Origin: an uncultured Candidatus Peregrinibacteria bacterium
Lineage (GTDB): Bacteria > Patescibacteriota > Gracilibacteria > Peribacterales > Peribacteraceae
Length of the DNA stretch: 64,000 nt
Direction of reading: 5' to 3'
Assembly: GCA_903854335.1 (NCBI GenBank)
Contig: CAINVY010000005.1
Location: 124,001-188,000, forward strand
How positions within the stretch are numbered: position 1 is the first letter of the stretch; each line of letters opens with the position of its first letter. The notes under the pieces were generated by a model. That model searched no databases. It was not told the origin of the DNA and saw only the letters and a list, made by a program, of their open reading frames with translations. Made by a program: the position numbers and the translations under genes. Below are positions 51,662 through 58,978 of this stretch, one piece after another.

Positions 51662-52171
51662 TCAATCGCGTAGAGGAGCTGGAGTCAAAGGTATGCAATC
51701 CGACAACAGATACTCCTTCAGCCCTGCCAGAAGCGTGAATATCATCATCTTGTCCGCCGCCAAATTGCCGCAGCTTTCCAGCGCAAGCTCGAAGAAACGG
51801 TATTTGAGCATGTATCGGCTTACGATGAATTTGTTGTCTTTCTGATCGCAAATTTGCTCTCTCATGAGAAGAACAGGTTCATCTACTCCGCCAATATTTA
51901 TCTCACGACAGATGGTTGCTTTCTCTTGGAGATGATCTTGATCGTAAGGTAGTTGTCTGTGGATTCTCTCATCCAAGAGGGCACATGCTTCGGCACTCAG
52001 CTGGACGCTGTACGTTGGAGTCAGACGTTTACCATTGAGAAATTCACCAAGCCCACAAGTAATGTGACAAGTGACGTCATTGAGGTCCACAGGCGGCTTC
52101 TTGTCGTATGAATACTTCAGTTTCTTATAGGGCACTTGTTTGCCCACGAGACTCGGCTGCTGCATAGCCAT
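51662..52171 (-). CDS. Hypothetical protein of the island, 169 aa
   Basis: Starts MAMQQPSLVGKQVPYKKLKYSYDKKPPVDLND. Contains CHITCGLGEFLNGKRLTPTYSVQLSAEACALLDERI and ends LLSDCIPLTPAPLRD. No known domain. It is separated from the DUF5659-like gene by 36 bp and from the next by 46 bp. Composition and reading-frame length support a real gene; a start two codons later is also possible. Confidence 0.55.
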   Translation of the reverse strand: MAMQQPSLVGKQVPYKKLKYSYDKKPPVDLNDVTCHITCGLGEFLNGKRLTPTYSVQLSAEACALLDERIHRQLPYDQDHLQEKATICREINIGGVDEPVLLMREQICDQKDNKFIVSRYMLKYRFFELALESCGNLAADKMMIFTLLAGLKEYLLSDCIPLTPAPLRD

Positions 52172-52206
52172 ACAAATAGGGGGAGAAATAGAAATAATAA
52201 AATGAA

Positions 52207-52440
52207 CTACATAGTTGAGAAGAGACGCTGCTTCACGTTCCTTTGTGCGTTGAGGAAGTCGATGATTCTGACCGTTGAGTTGGACCAATACTTGTCCGCA
52301 ATCTCTTGTTCTCCTTCAGGACTCTCCAAGACGAACACCGCCTTCTTCTCTCCCCTATCTACACGCGTCAGTCTGGCTCCGATTGCTACTGCGTAGCAGC
52401 AGATGCCGTAATCTGTTGTTGAGAAGGTCTGCATAGTCAT
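52207..52440 (-). CDS. DUF5659-like small protein
   Basis: 77 aa: MTMQTFSTTDYGICCYAVAIGARLTRVDRGEKKAVFVLESPEGEQEIADKYWSNSTVRIIDFLNAQRNVKQRLFST (read in parts). The pattern FxTTDxxxxxYxxxxGxxLxxVDRGxxKxVFVF...ADxYWSxxxxV...FLNAxRxVKxxLF matches the DUF5659 family, often found in CPR and phage-like islands. Its function is not known. The start M33 of the longer frame is preferred; the upstream codons are poor. Confidence 0.65.
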   Translation of the reverse strand: MTMQTFSTTDYGICCYAVAIGARLTRVDRGEKKAVFVLESPEGEQEIADKYWSNSTVRIIDFLNAQRNVKQRLFSTM

Positions 52441-52453
52441 CGAAACGAAAGAA

Positions 52454-52606
52454 TCAAGAAATACAGGGGTCGGGTGGAGTAAGAGATTCATCAGTGCTGC
52501 TCCTCTTGCTGGGAGGTAGCTCCTTGAGACCCGCAAGAGCCAACAGCAGGTGAGCTGCTTGGTTCACGAATAGCTCTTCAGCCTGTGCACCATCTTCCAT
52601 CTGCAT
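52454..52606 (-). CDS. Possible 50-aa small protein
   Basis: Reads MQMEDGAQAEELFVNQAAHL then LLALAGLKELPPSKRSSTDE SLTPPDPCIS. A helical N-terminal part and a proline/serine tail. It is 13 bp upstream of the DUF5659-like gene and 64 bp after the 277-aa gene on the same strand. No family recognised. Confidence 0.45.
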   Translation of the reverse strand: MQMEDGAQAEELFVNQAAHLLLALAGLKELPPSKRSSTDESLTPPDPCIS

Positions 52607-52670
52607 GGAAGCAATTCTATGAATATCCAAAATCAATATCGGACGATAGAAACTTGAGATATTTGTCCGC

Positions 52671-53504
52671 CTACGACTTTCGCATTTGCTTCACTCTCCG
52701 GATGTGTCTTTCAATAGCTTCAGGGGAGTACGCTCCTTCTGCTGAAGGCGGACGACCATAACTTCCCTCATAGTATTTTCGTACCCGTTGATCGATGTCT
52801 GAATTCTTCGTAAAGCCATGATCAAGTAGGAAGCAAATTATGCTCTCGATAAACAAAGAGCTCTCATGCTTGCCACCCTGAACTAACTCTTTCGGTATCT
52901 TTTTCCGAAGTTGCTTAGTGAACCTTTGCAGAACATCACTCAGTTCTAGAATCTCTTGGATCGTGCTGTTTCCATCACCTTCGATAGTGAATTTCCCGGA
53001 AGCTTCATCGAGAGTAATTATGGTATTACCTGATCTGAATGGTTGTGATCCAATCACTTTCATCGTTGTGCCTAATCTCTTCTCAATTTCATCTTTGAAC
53101 TTGAAGTAAGTTGAGAACTTCTTCTTCTCTCCGGGCTCCCTCTCGCTTGGCAACTCAACAATGCCATACCTGATGAATGCAATGAAGAAGTCGAGCCATT
53201 CATCATTGAAATGAAACTTCTTTAGAATCTGACCATAAACCTTATCTCGAAACAGCATCCCTTCTCTTGTGCCCATATAGCCTTCTGTTCGCTCCTTGGC
53301 TTCTCTTACAGGATCATCAGCTTCAGGATCCTCTCCGATCCCCTCCTCCCTCCTCAACTCCCACATAGCTTCCAAGATTTTGTTACTCGTGAATATCCTC
53401 ATCAGAATTTTATGATACTCAACTGGAATACTCTGATGTTCCTGTATGAAGTCCAGCCATGGGAGATTCATCTTGGGTGCCATATTCATATGCTCAGAAA
53501 TCAA
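52671..53504 (-). CDS. Unknown partner protein coupled to the GmrSD-type gene
   Basis: 277 aa from MISEHMNMAPKMNLPWLDFIQEHQSIPVEYH. No recognised domain. Mostly helical and charged, with FTIEGDGNSTIQEILELSDVLQRFTKQLRKKIPKELVQGGKHESSLFIESIICFLLDHGF in the middle and an Arg/Lys-rich end (IERHIRRVKQMRKS). Its ATG overlaps the stop of the upstream GmrSD-type gene (ATGA at 53501-53504), so the two are made together. This coupling suggests a partner, immunity or targeting role in the restriction system. Confidence 0.65.
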   Translation of the reverse strand: MISEHMNMAPKMNLPWLDFIQEHQSIPVEYHKILMRIFTSNKILEAMWELRREEGIGEDPEADDPVREAKERTEGYMGTREGMLFRDKVYGQILKKFHFNDEWLDFFIAFIRYGIVELPSEREPGEKKKFSTYFKFKDEIEKRLGTTMKVIGSQPFRSGNTIITLDEASGKFTIEGDGNSTIQEILELSDVLQRFTKQLRKKIPKELVQGGKHESSLFIESIICFLLDHGFTKNSDIDQRVRKYYEGSYGRPPSAEGAYSPEAIERHIRRVKQMRKS

Positions 53505-55609
53505 TCACCATTGTCCGCCTGTTTCGCGAATGATTGTTTCACAAGTGCCATTACATCACCCAATTGGTCAGGCGAGGATAGTTCAACCTGTACATCCCCA
53601 TTCCCCCATCGCCCTTTCCCTGTGATGTCCTTACCAAGCTTCTTAGGATCATCCAATTCAGTGAACCTCATGTTCAATACGAGTTGCAGCTGATTTTTTT
53701 GGACTATCACGTCCACAAAGTTCGTATTCATCTTATAAGCGATGTAGAGCTTTAGGATTTCTTCTCGAACAGACGGATCAAGGTTGAGGATATGTGTGCG
53801 CAGCTGTTCAAACAGTTTCAACGTGTCACCTGTCAGATAGTGATGGTCAGCTCGTGTGTAGGTCTTCACTGCCTCTCCCTCCTCTTCAACTGTGTACTGC
53901 TCCAATATAGCTGGATCAACATCAGGGTATCTCCACACCTGTATTGCTTCAGTAGCCAACCTTCCTGCTCGCTTCTTGATTTCATTCTCATTCCAATGTT
54001 CCAGAGAACCTAATCCTTCGTTCAGTCGCAAAGGACTTCCAACAAACCCTACGTTGTGACCTTCTTTGTCCTTCATCCCTCGCTTGTTGATGAATGGAGC
54101 ATCACTGTATTCACTGTTATAGCCAGTGAGAGTGAGATTACCCAGCGTGTGAAGGTAAGTGGCCTGAACTTCCTTCCAGTTCTCGCCTAGCTCTGTTTTC
54201 CATTCCACAGAAAGATTGGGGTTCTGCGGCATGATGTGTTCAATTGTGTAGCCTTCGACATCCACTCTCTCTTTCCGCCCATGATTCTCAATCTTGCGCA
54301 GCCAATACACGCGACTTCTGAAGTTGTAGAGGTCTTTGTCCATCAATGCTCGCTTGAATTCGTTATCATTCGGGAATCGTCTGTAAGAGTCCTTGAGTAG
54401 CATCACAACTTTGAAACTTTCAACGTAACGTTCCTTCTTGAGTTCCTTTGTGAATCCGGCGAAAGTTTTGTTGAGTGAGTTTGTGGGAATACCACAAATG
54501 GCACGCCTGAACACATAGCTCTCAATCAGTCGTAGCATCGCTAAGAAGTCGTTGTGATTGAGAGTTCCTGCAGTGAAGTCATCGTACATTTCCAAGAGGA
54601 GCGGATAGGCAACATCCACCTTCAGTGCGTTGATGTCCGTGAAGGCTGAACGAAGTTCCTTGTCTTCCTCCTGTTCCAATGCCATTGCGACAAAGTATTT
54701 GGAGTACTTATAGATGTCCGTCACGATGTCTCGAATGCTGAGGTTGCGGTTAGCATTCGCATACACTTTGAATGCTTGGTACACCTCCTGAATGCGTGGA
54801 ATTCGCCCTGTTTTCAGAGTGAGATAGTCACGCATGAACTGGTCGAAGAACAGCGTGTAATTGATCTGTCCAAAGTTCTGCTCCATCTGAAACCAGAACT
54901 CCTCGTAGAGTGCTGTCTGCTCCTGTGGTTCCAGCCCCATAAGAACGTAGTTGCGTATTAGGTCTGCTTGGCTCAGTTCCAAACCTGTGGAGTTGAGGCT
55001 TTCGAAGATCAGTTGAGGGTTGTCATGTTCACGGTCGAGGGCAATGTCCACAATGATGAGCTTAGCGACGCCTCTGTAGAGCACATCTGGGTCAATGTTT
55101 GCCTTGGCAATTTGATCCTGAAAATATCGGAAGTTCTCCTCAATGCGACGGGACATTGGCTCCACAAGTTCCTTACCTTCAAAAAGACGGCACAGGGTCG
55201 TCTTGTCGGTCTGTGTAAGGATGAGTTTGTGTCGAAGATCATCCTGCTCCTCACTATTGAACAGGAAGTAGTTATTGAGTTTGCGTTGGTTCATTTCACC
55301 TCCTTCTCCCTTCTGTTGCATCGACTCTCCCAGGGCATACAGAAGGAGCGACAATGTCGTGAGTCTCTGTTGCCCATCAATAACAAGGAGCTGAGGAATG
55401 GAGGCAACCTGATAGATACCTTTCTGGATGTAAACAATGGAACCGATGAAGTGACCTGCAATGGTGTCGTCAGTTGCAGTCTTCACAATGTCCTTCCAAA
55501 GCTGCTCACACTGTGGCTGAGTCCAGCTATAAGTTCGCTGATAGATGGGAATGACGAATTGCTTGGGGCCTTTGAGGAAGTCGAGCAGCTTGGTTTCAGT
55601 GGCTTTCAT
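53501..55609 (-). CDS. GmrSD-type DUF262/DUF1524 nuclease with DUF5655 C-terminus
   Basis: 702 aa. N-terminal DUF262 (GmrS) with IPIYQRTYSW (20-29) and VIDGQQRLTTL (DGQQR, 78-82), the ParB-like nucleotide-binding part. DUF1524 (GmrD) His-Me nuclease region with YTIEHIMPQN (E457, H458) and TLGNLTLTGYNSEYSD. The last ~100 residues (LFEQLRTHILNLDPSVREEILKLYIAYKMNTNFVDVIVQKNQLQLVLNMRF) fit DUF5655. GmrSD/BrxU-type proteins cleave DNA with modified cytosines, so this is probably a type IV restriction enzyme. It heads the minus-strand cluster. Confidence 0.92.
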   Translation of the reverse strand: MKATETKLLDFLKGPKQFVIPIYQRTYSWTQPQCEQLWKDIVKTATDDTIAGHFIGSIVYIQKGIYQVASIPQLLVIDGQQRLTTLSLLLYALGESMQQKGEGGEMNQRKLNNYFLFNSEEQDDLRHKLILTQTDKTTLCRLFEGKELVEPMSRRIEENFRYFQDQIAKANIDPDVLYRGVAKLIIVDIALDREHDNPQLIFESLNSTGLELSQADLIRNYVLMGLEPQEQTALYEEFWFQMEQNFGQINYTLFFDQFMRDYLTLKTGRIPRIQEVYQAFKVYANANRNLSIRDIVTDIYKYSKYFVAMALEQEEDKELRSAFTDINALKVDVAYPLLLEMYDDFTAGTLNHNDFLAMLRLIESYVFRRAICGIPTNSLNKTFAGFTKELKKERYVESFKVVMLLKDSYRRFPNDNEFKRALMDKDLYNFRSRVYWLRKIENHGRKERVDVEGYTIEHIMPQNPNLSVEWKTELGENWKEVQATYLHTLGNLTLTGYNSEYSDAPFINKRGMKDKEGHNVGFVGSPLRLNEGLGSLEHWNENEIKKRAGRLATEAIQVWRYPDVDPAILEQYTVEEEGEAVKTYTRADHHYLTGDTLKLFEQLRTHILNLDPSVREEILKLYIAYKMNTNFVDVIVQKNQLQLVLNMRFTELDDPKKLGKDITGKGRWGNGDVQVELSSPDQLGDVMALVKQSFAKQADNGD

Positions 55610-55753
55610 ATGGCATGTTCATAATCAATACGGCCAGTATATGTGCTGAATGGTCTGGAGCACAGCGAACGTGGTTTGTGGCTTTCCGATCAACAGTTAG
55701 GGCATTTGAGATTCATATTTACTCTCATGTGATGCTTCGTATAATTGTTAGTT

Positions 55754-56440
55754 ATGCAGCTATCTCAAGAGCGAATTCAAGAGCTCAAGGGCATTCTAGA
55801 AAAGGAACACGGCAGAGAATTCTCATGGGATGAGGCAACTGAGGCAGGCAATACTTTGATCGGGCTAGCTGAACTGGCTATTAGCAGCTTTGTGGAAGAC
55901 CAACGCAGAAAGAAGAAGCTGGAAGAGTCGCCCAAAGGCTTTCATCTCGATGGTGACTACAGATGCTTCATCTGCGGTCAGTCAGCTTCGAGAGAACAAT
56001 CATGGTTCGACAAATACGGAATCAAGTGCATGACTTGTCAGGGGGCAATTGATCGAAAGGTTATTCCTGCTTCACTCGCCAAGAATGATGAGAGTTGGTA
56101 CTCAAGATGGGACATTGAGAGTGCATTCAATGTCAAAGGTCATGTGTTGAGGCGATGGGTGAAGGAAGGCGTCCTAAAAGCTCGCACAATTCCGTGTAGT
56201 GATGGAAAGGGTGTCCATGTGCAGCTCTTTCTAATCAAAGACAACAAGGACACATTGCCACCCAAGAAGATGCTCGAGGGTCGCATGGTAAAGGAAACGA
56301 AAGACGGTAAAGATTGGTATCACATGGAACCGTGGTATCGGTTCGTTGACCCTTATGAGTACCTCAAGGGATACAAGATCATGGATCATCTTCGCGTTAC
56401 TGACGGAGGGGAGTCCAAGAAGGAAGACCACGTCAAATGA
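55754..56440 (+). CDS. Zinc-finger and HTH-like protein of CPR islands
   Basis: 228 aa from MQLSQERIQELKGILEKEHGREFSWDEATEAGNTLIGLAELA. After this helical region comes a zinc finger (YRCFICGQSASREQSWFDKYGIKCMTCQ, CxxC-x(20)-CxxC) and then WDIESAFNVKGHVLRRWVKEGVLKARTIPCSDGKGVHVQLFLIKDN, which reads as a MerR/excisionase-like helix-turn-helix. I recall the N-terminal LSxExIxE... EAxExGxxL segment as recurring in CPR accessory genes, but cannot name a family. Likely DNA-binding; perhaps an excisionase or regulator for the island. Divergent from the GmrSD gene. Confidence 0.65.
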   Translation: MQLSQERIQELKGILEKEHGREFSWDEATEAGNTLIGLAELAISSFVEDQRRKKKLEESPKGFHLDGDYRCFICGQSASREQSWFDKYGIKCMTCQGAIDRKVIPASLAKNDESWYSRWDIESAFNVKGHVLRRWVKEGVLKARTIPCSDGKGVHVQLFLIKDNKDTLPPKKMLEGRMVKETKDGKDWYHMEPWYRFVDPYEYLKGYKIMDHLRVTDGGESKKEDHVK

Positions 56441-56576
56441 CTACTGGTAATCGTTGTTGTGCCTTCCTTAGAGCATCAATGTGATTCAGCTTGTGCTCAA
56501 TGCCTCGCCAGTACACATCATCACTGAGAAGCTGTATGAGACCCGTTGAACCGGGGAGCCAACATTCGGATACCAT
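56433..56576 (-). CDS. Possible 47-aa small protein at the island's right end
   Basis: Reads MVSECWLPGSTGLIQLLSDD then VYWRGIEHKLNHIDALRKAQ QRLPVVI. Amphipathic helix content and the W/H-containing YWRGIEHKLNHIDAL stretch look like a natural peptide. It overlaps the 3' end of the preceding gene by 8 bp (convergent). Too short for a firm call; its 5' half covers the tRNA-like CCGGGGAGCCA. Confidence 0.4.
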   Translation of the reverse strand: MVSECWLPGSTGLIQLLSDDVYWRGIEHKLNHIDALRKAQQRLPVVI

Positions 56577-56638
56577 CCCCTGCACACCAACAGCAAACCT
56601 TAATAAATAGTAGAAGGTTGTCTTTCAAGTAAGCATGC

Positions 56639-57184
56639 TCACGCTCCAGGAACGACATTGCGCACTACTTTATCCATTTGAGCAGAAATCTGCGCGGCGA
56701 CACTTGAGGCATGCGGCACGTAGCGAAACGTAAGATCCTCTATGTTTTCCTCGTAGTGAATCGATAACTTGCCCATGGACGTGAGTCCGTAGAGTTCCGT
56801 GTTCAGCTCCACGCGCACGATCTTCTCCAGGTCGATCGCCTGCGTCTCGCATCGGAAGATGAGTGTCTGATCCACAGAAACCAACTTCTTATTCGTCAGA
56901 AGAATACAATCGTACCTCCAATCGATGAGGCGAAAAAGAAATGGTATGAACACGGAAAGGATCCAAAGGACTCCTGCGCCAATCTCCACGTACGTGAGCG
57001 GTGTGGCGATGGCGAGAAACTCATACGCAATACCGGCGATGATGAGCGTCATGACCAGTTGGCGGATAAGACCTAGGAGAAATCGAAACCCCTGATAGCG
57101 AACGAAGAGGACCACTTGCTCACCCGGCGAGAGGAGCCGATCGATCGTCTTCTGCACATTCGTTTCGAGCGCAAAAATCTTCAT
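56639..57184 (-). CDS. PH-domain membrane protein (YdbS-like)
   Basis: 181 aa from MKIFALETNVQKTIDRLLSPGEQVVLFVRYQGFRFLLGL. Two transmembrane helices (about 40-60 and 67-90) are followed by the bacterial PH-like domain WRYDCILLTNKKLVSVDQTLIFRCETQAIDLEKIVRVELNTELYGLTSMGKLSIHYEEN, the usual order of this family. Role unknown, at the inner face of the membrane. The GC content here returns to host level, so it marks the end of the island. Confidence 0.82.
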   Translation of the reverse strand: MKIFALETNVQKTIDRLLSPGEQVVLFVRYQGFRFLLGLIRQLVMTLIIAGIAYEFLAIATPLTYVEIGAGVLWILSVFIPFLFRLIDWRYDCILLTNKKLVSVDQTLIFRCETQAIDLEKIVRVELNTELYGLTSMGKLSIHYEENIEDLTFRYVPHASSVAAQISAQMDKVVRNVVPGA

Positions 57185-57385
57185 GCACAAAGTGTAGCTT
57201 TTCCTCGGCTCAATGGTGAGGCCATTCGCGAAGTTGTCGTCCCGCGCCCACTCAATATCCGATCAATGGATCGTGAAGATCCTGCCTCAGAAGACTGAAG
57301 AGCCTAGAAAGTTCTCACGAACAAGTGTATGCGAAGTTATTGAAATCCATGGCTTTCATAAGCCAAAAATCCATTCGAAGCAAAC

Positions 57386-57413
57386 TGGACAAGCGAACAG
57401 GGTTGCTTATACT
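57386..57413 (+). promoter_or_regulatory. mntP promoter, probably leaderless
   Basis: TGGACA (57386-57391), 16-bp spacer, TATACT (57408-57413). The start is expected near 57420 and the ATG is at 57422, so no Shine-Dalgarno is possible. I looked for a yybP-ykoY riboswitch in the upstream 120 bp and saw none. Confidence 0.6.
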
Positions 57414-57421
57414 CGACCGCA

Positions 57422-57988
57422 ATGTCGATACTCGAAATCACGATCCTCGCCGTAAGTGTATGCTTGGATTCGTTTGCCGTATCGATTTCAAGCGGGATGG
57501 TGCATTGCGCTCATCCGCTGCGCCATGCCCTGAGACTCGGCATATGCTTCGCTCTGTTTCAAACTGTCATGCCCATCCTCGGTTGGCTTGCCGGAATGCA
57601 GATGAAAGCTGTTATTGAAGGAGTAGATCACTGGATCGCCTTCGGCTTGCTCTTCGCCATCGGCGCGAAAATGATCATCGAATCGAGACACGCGCACCCC
57701 GAAAAACCAGTCACAAAAAAGTGTTCCACAAGAATGCTCTGTGGCATGGGTCTCGCTACCAGCATTGATGCTCTGGTAATTGGCATTACGTTCGCATTTG
57801 TTAATACAACGATCCTTCCTGCAGTAGCCATCATCGGAGGGATGACTTTCCTATTCGCATTTACCGGCGTGTATCTGGGAAAAAAGTTGGGAGTCCTTTT
57901 TAAAAAGATGGTGACGATCATCGGAGGAGCTCTATTGATATGCATGGGATTCGAAATCCTCATCGAACACCTCATGTTATCACGGTAA
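57422..57988 (+). CDS. mntP: Putative manganese efflux pump
   Basis: 188 aa with six transmembrane helices. The two internally repeated motifs of the family are present: EITILAVSVCLDSFAVSISSGM with the membrane aspartate, and CGMGLATSIDALVIGITFAF. They are inverted halves of an exporter fold, with D and the SxD pair contributing to metal binding. MntP exports Mn(II) from the cytoplasm. The central loop carries HAHPEKPVTKKCS. It appears to be a single-gene transcript. Confidence 0.92.
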   Translation: MSILEITILAVSVCLDSFAVSISSGMVHCAHPLRHALRLGICFALFQTVMPILGWLAGMQMKAVIEGVDHWIAFGLLFAIGAKMIIESRHAHPEKPVTKKCSTRMLCGMGLATSIDALVIGITFAFVNTTILPAVAIIGGMTFLFAFTGVYLGKKLGVLFKKMVTIIGGALLICMGFEILIEHLMLSR

Positions 57989-58019
57989 ACGGCCGCATTA
58001 CGTCTAGCAACCAAGGTTA

Positions 58020-58047
58020 TTGACTAACCATATAGATATATTATAGT
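58020..58047 (+). promoter_or_regulatory. Promoter of the methyltransferase gene
   Basis: TTGACT (58020-58025), 16-bp spacer and TATAGT (58042-58047), in an AT-rich stretch. The start is expected near 58054, 17 nt before the TTG start codon at 58071. Confidence 0.55.
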
Positions 58048-58070
58048 AATATAAATTCTTCCTCTGCGCC

Positions 58071-58802
58071 TTGGACCAATTCGATCGATTGAAAGAACAA
58101 TGGGCAACCTATACCAATGCCGATGCCATGCGTATGGGCGCGCAGGATCCTGCTCTCATTGCAGTGCTCCTTAATCAAGCACATCGATCTCGGGAAAAAG
58201 TATTTCACGTTCTGGATATTGGTTGCGGTGAAGGAAGATTTTCTCGAAAGATCGTTGAGCTCGGAAACAATATCCGCGTCACGGCATTCGATAGCGCGCC
58301 GCACTCCATCGAAATCGCACAAGGCCAGAAATCTCCCGGCATTGAGTATCACGTTGCCGCAGCGAAAGATTTCCATGTCAAAACCCGGTTCGACGCCGCG
58401 ATTTCTGAAATGGTTCTGCCCTATGCGCAGGATCTTCCTGCTCTTCGTGAAATATTCGCATGCGCACGAAGACATCTGAAGGAAACGTGTGCGTTCTCGT
58501 CCGTGATATTTAATCCTCGCTTCGAGGCGTTCGACACACGAATTGGCAATAGAATGTATTCGAAGAGCGGAGAAAGATCCGCGCGTGTCCATTTCTTAGA
58601 TGAGGTGGGTCAAGAAACATTTTCGGCAGACTGGATGCGTTTCACGGAAACCGAATATGAAGAATCTGCGAAAAGAGAAAAGTTTCGTCATGTTGAATGG
58701 CTTCCCGTAGCACCCACGAGGGAAGCGGAGGAAGCATTCCCTGATGGATATTGGAATGCATACAAGGCACACCACCCCTACGCACTCTTGAAAGCATATT
58801 GA
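58071..58802 (+). CDS. Class I SAM-dependent methyltransferase
   Basis: 243 aa, TTG start (MDQFDRLKEQWATYTNADAMRMGAQD). Motif I VLDIGCGEGRFSRKIVELG, strand-2 acidic residue in VTAFDSAP, and FDAAISEMVLPYAQDLPALREIFACARRHLKETC as strand 4 and the helix after it. The UbiE/UbiG-like fold is clear; the substrate is not evident. No ATG lies suitably upstream, and the promoter found makes this start credible. Confidence 0.88.
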   Translation: MDQFDRLKEQWATYTNADAMRMGAQDPALIAVLLNQAHRSREKVFHVLDIGCGEGRFSRKIVELGNNIRVTAFDSAPHSIEIAQGQKSPGIEYHVAAAKDFHVKTRFDAAISEMVLPYAQDLPALREIFACARRHLKETCAFSSVIFNPRFEAFDTRIGNRMYSKSGERSARVHFLDEVGQETFSADWMRFTETEYEESAKREKFRHVEWLPVAPTREAEEAFPDGYWNAYKAHHPYALLKAY

Positions 58803-58978
58803 ATGATTACGATCGTCGCATTCTATGATGCGAATCCGAAGCCACTTTCGACAACGTGTCGCTGAGATGATCTGATCGAGACACGTCTGGAACCTTCAAT
58901 ATTTGTCGTTCTGTGCTATCAAATGTGCCGTGTGTGTCCTACAATCTCGCGCCTGTTCACTTCTTTCTCTCTCTGCTC

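Larger units (their letters stand above)
40748..56638. mobile_element. Genomic island with defence genes inserted at tRNA-Asn
   Basis: About 16 kb of lower-GC sequence between tRNA-Asn and the PH-domain gene. It carries a large serine recombinase at its left end, a tyrosine integrase inside, a complete type I restriction-modification operon, a GmrSD-type nuclease and a set of small unknown genes. Left border: the tRNA 3' end. Right border: not fixed; CCGGGGAGCCA at 56551-56561 resembles CCGAGGAGCCA of the tRNA 3' end (10 of 11) but lies in a small open frame and may be chance. It may be several insertions rather than one. Confidence 0.6.

Noticed and set aside
56551-56561. CCGGGGAGCCA as right attachment repeat matching the tRNA-Asn 3' end
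   Set aside because: Only 10 of 11 bases match and the match does not extend further into the tRNA; tRNA-targeting integrases normally leave a longer exact repeat. It also lies in a plausible small reading frame. Kept only as a weak candidate.
57300-57421. Manganese riboswitch (yybP-ykoY) upstream of mntP
   Set aside because: The conserved core loops were not found, and the promoter only about 9 bp before the start codon leaves no room for a leader RNA.
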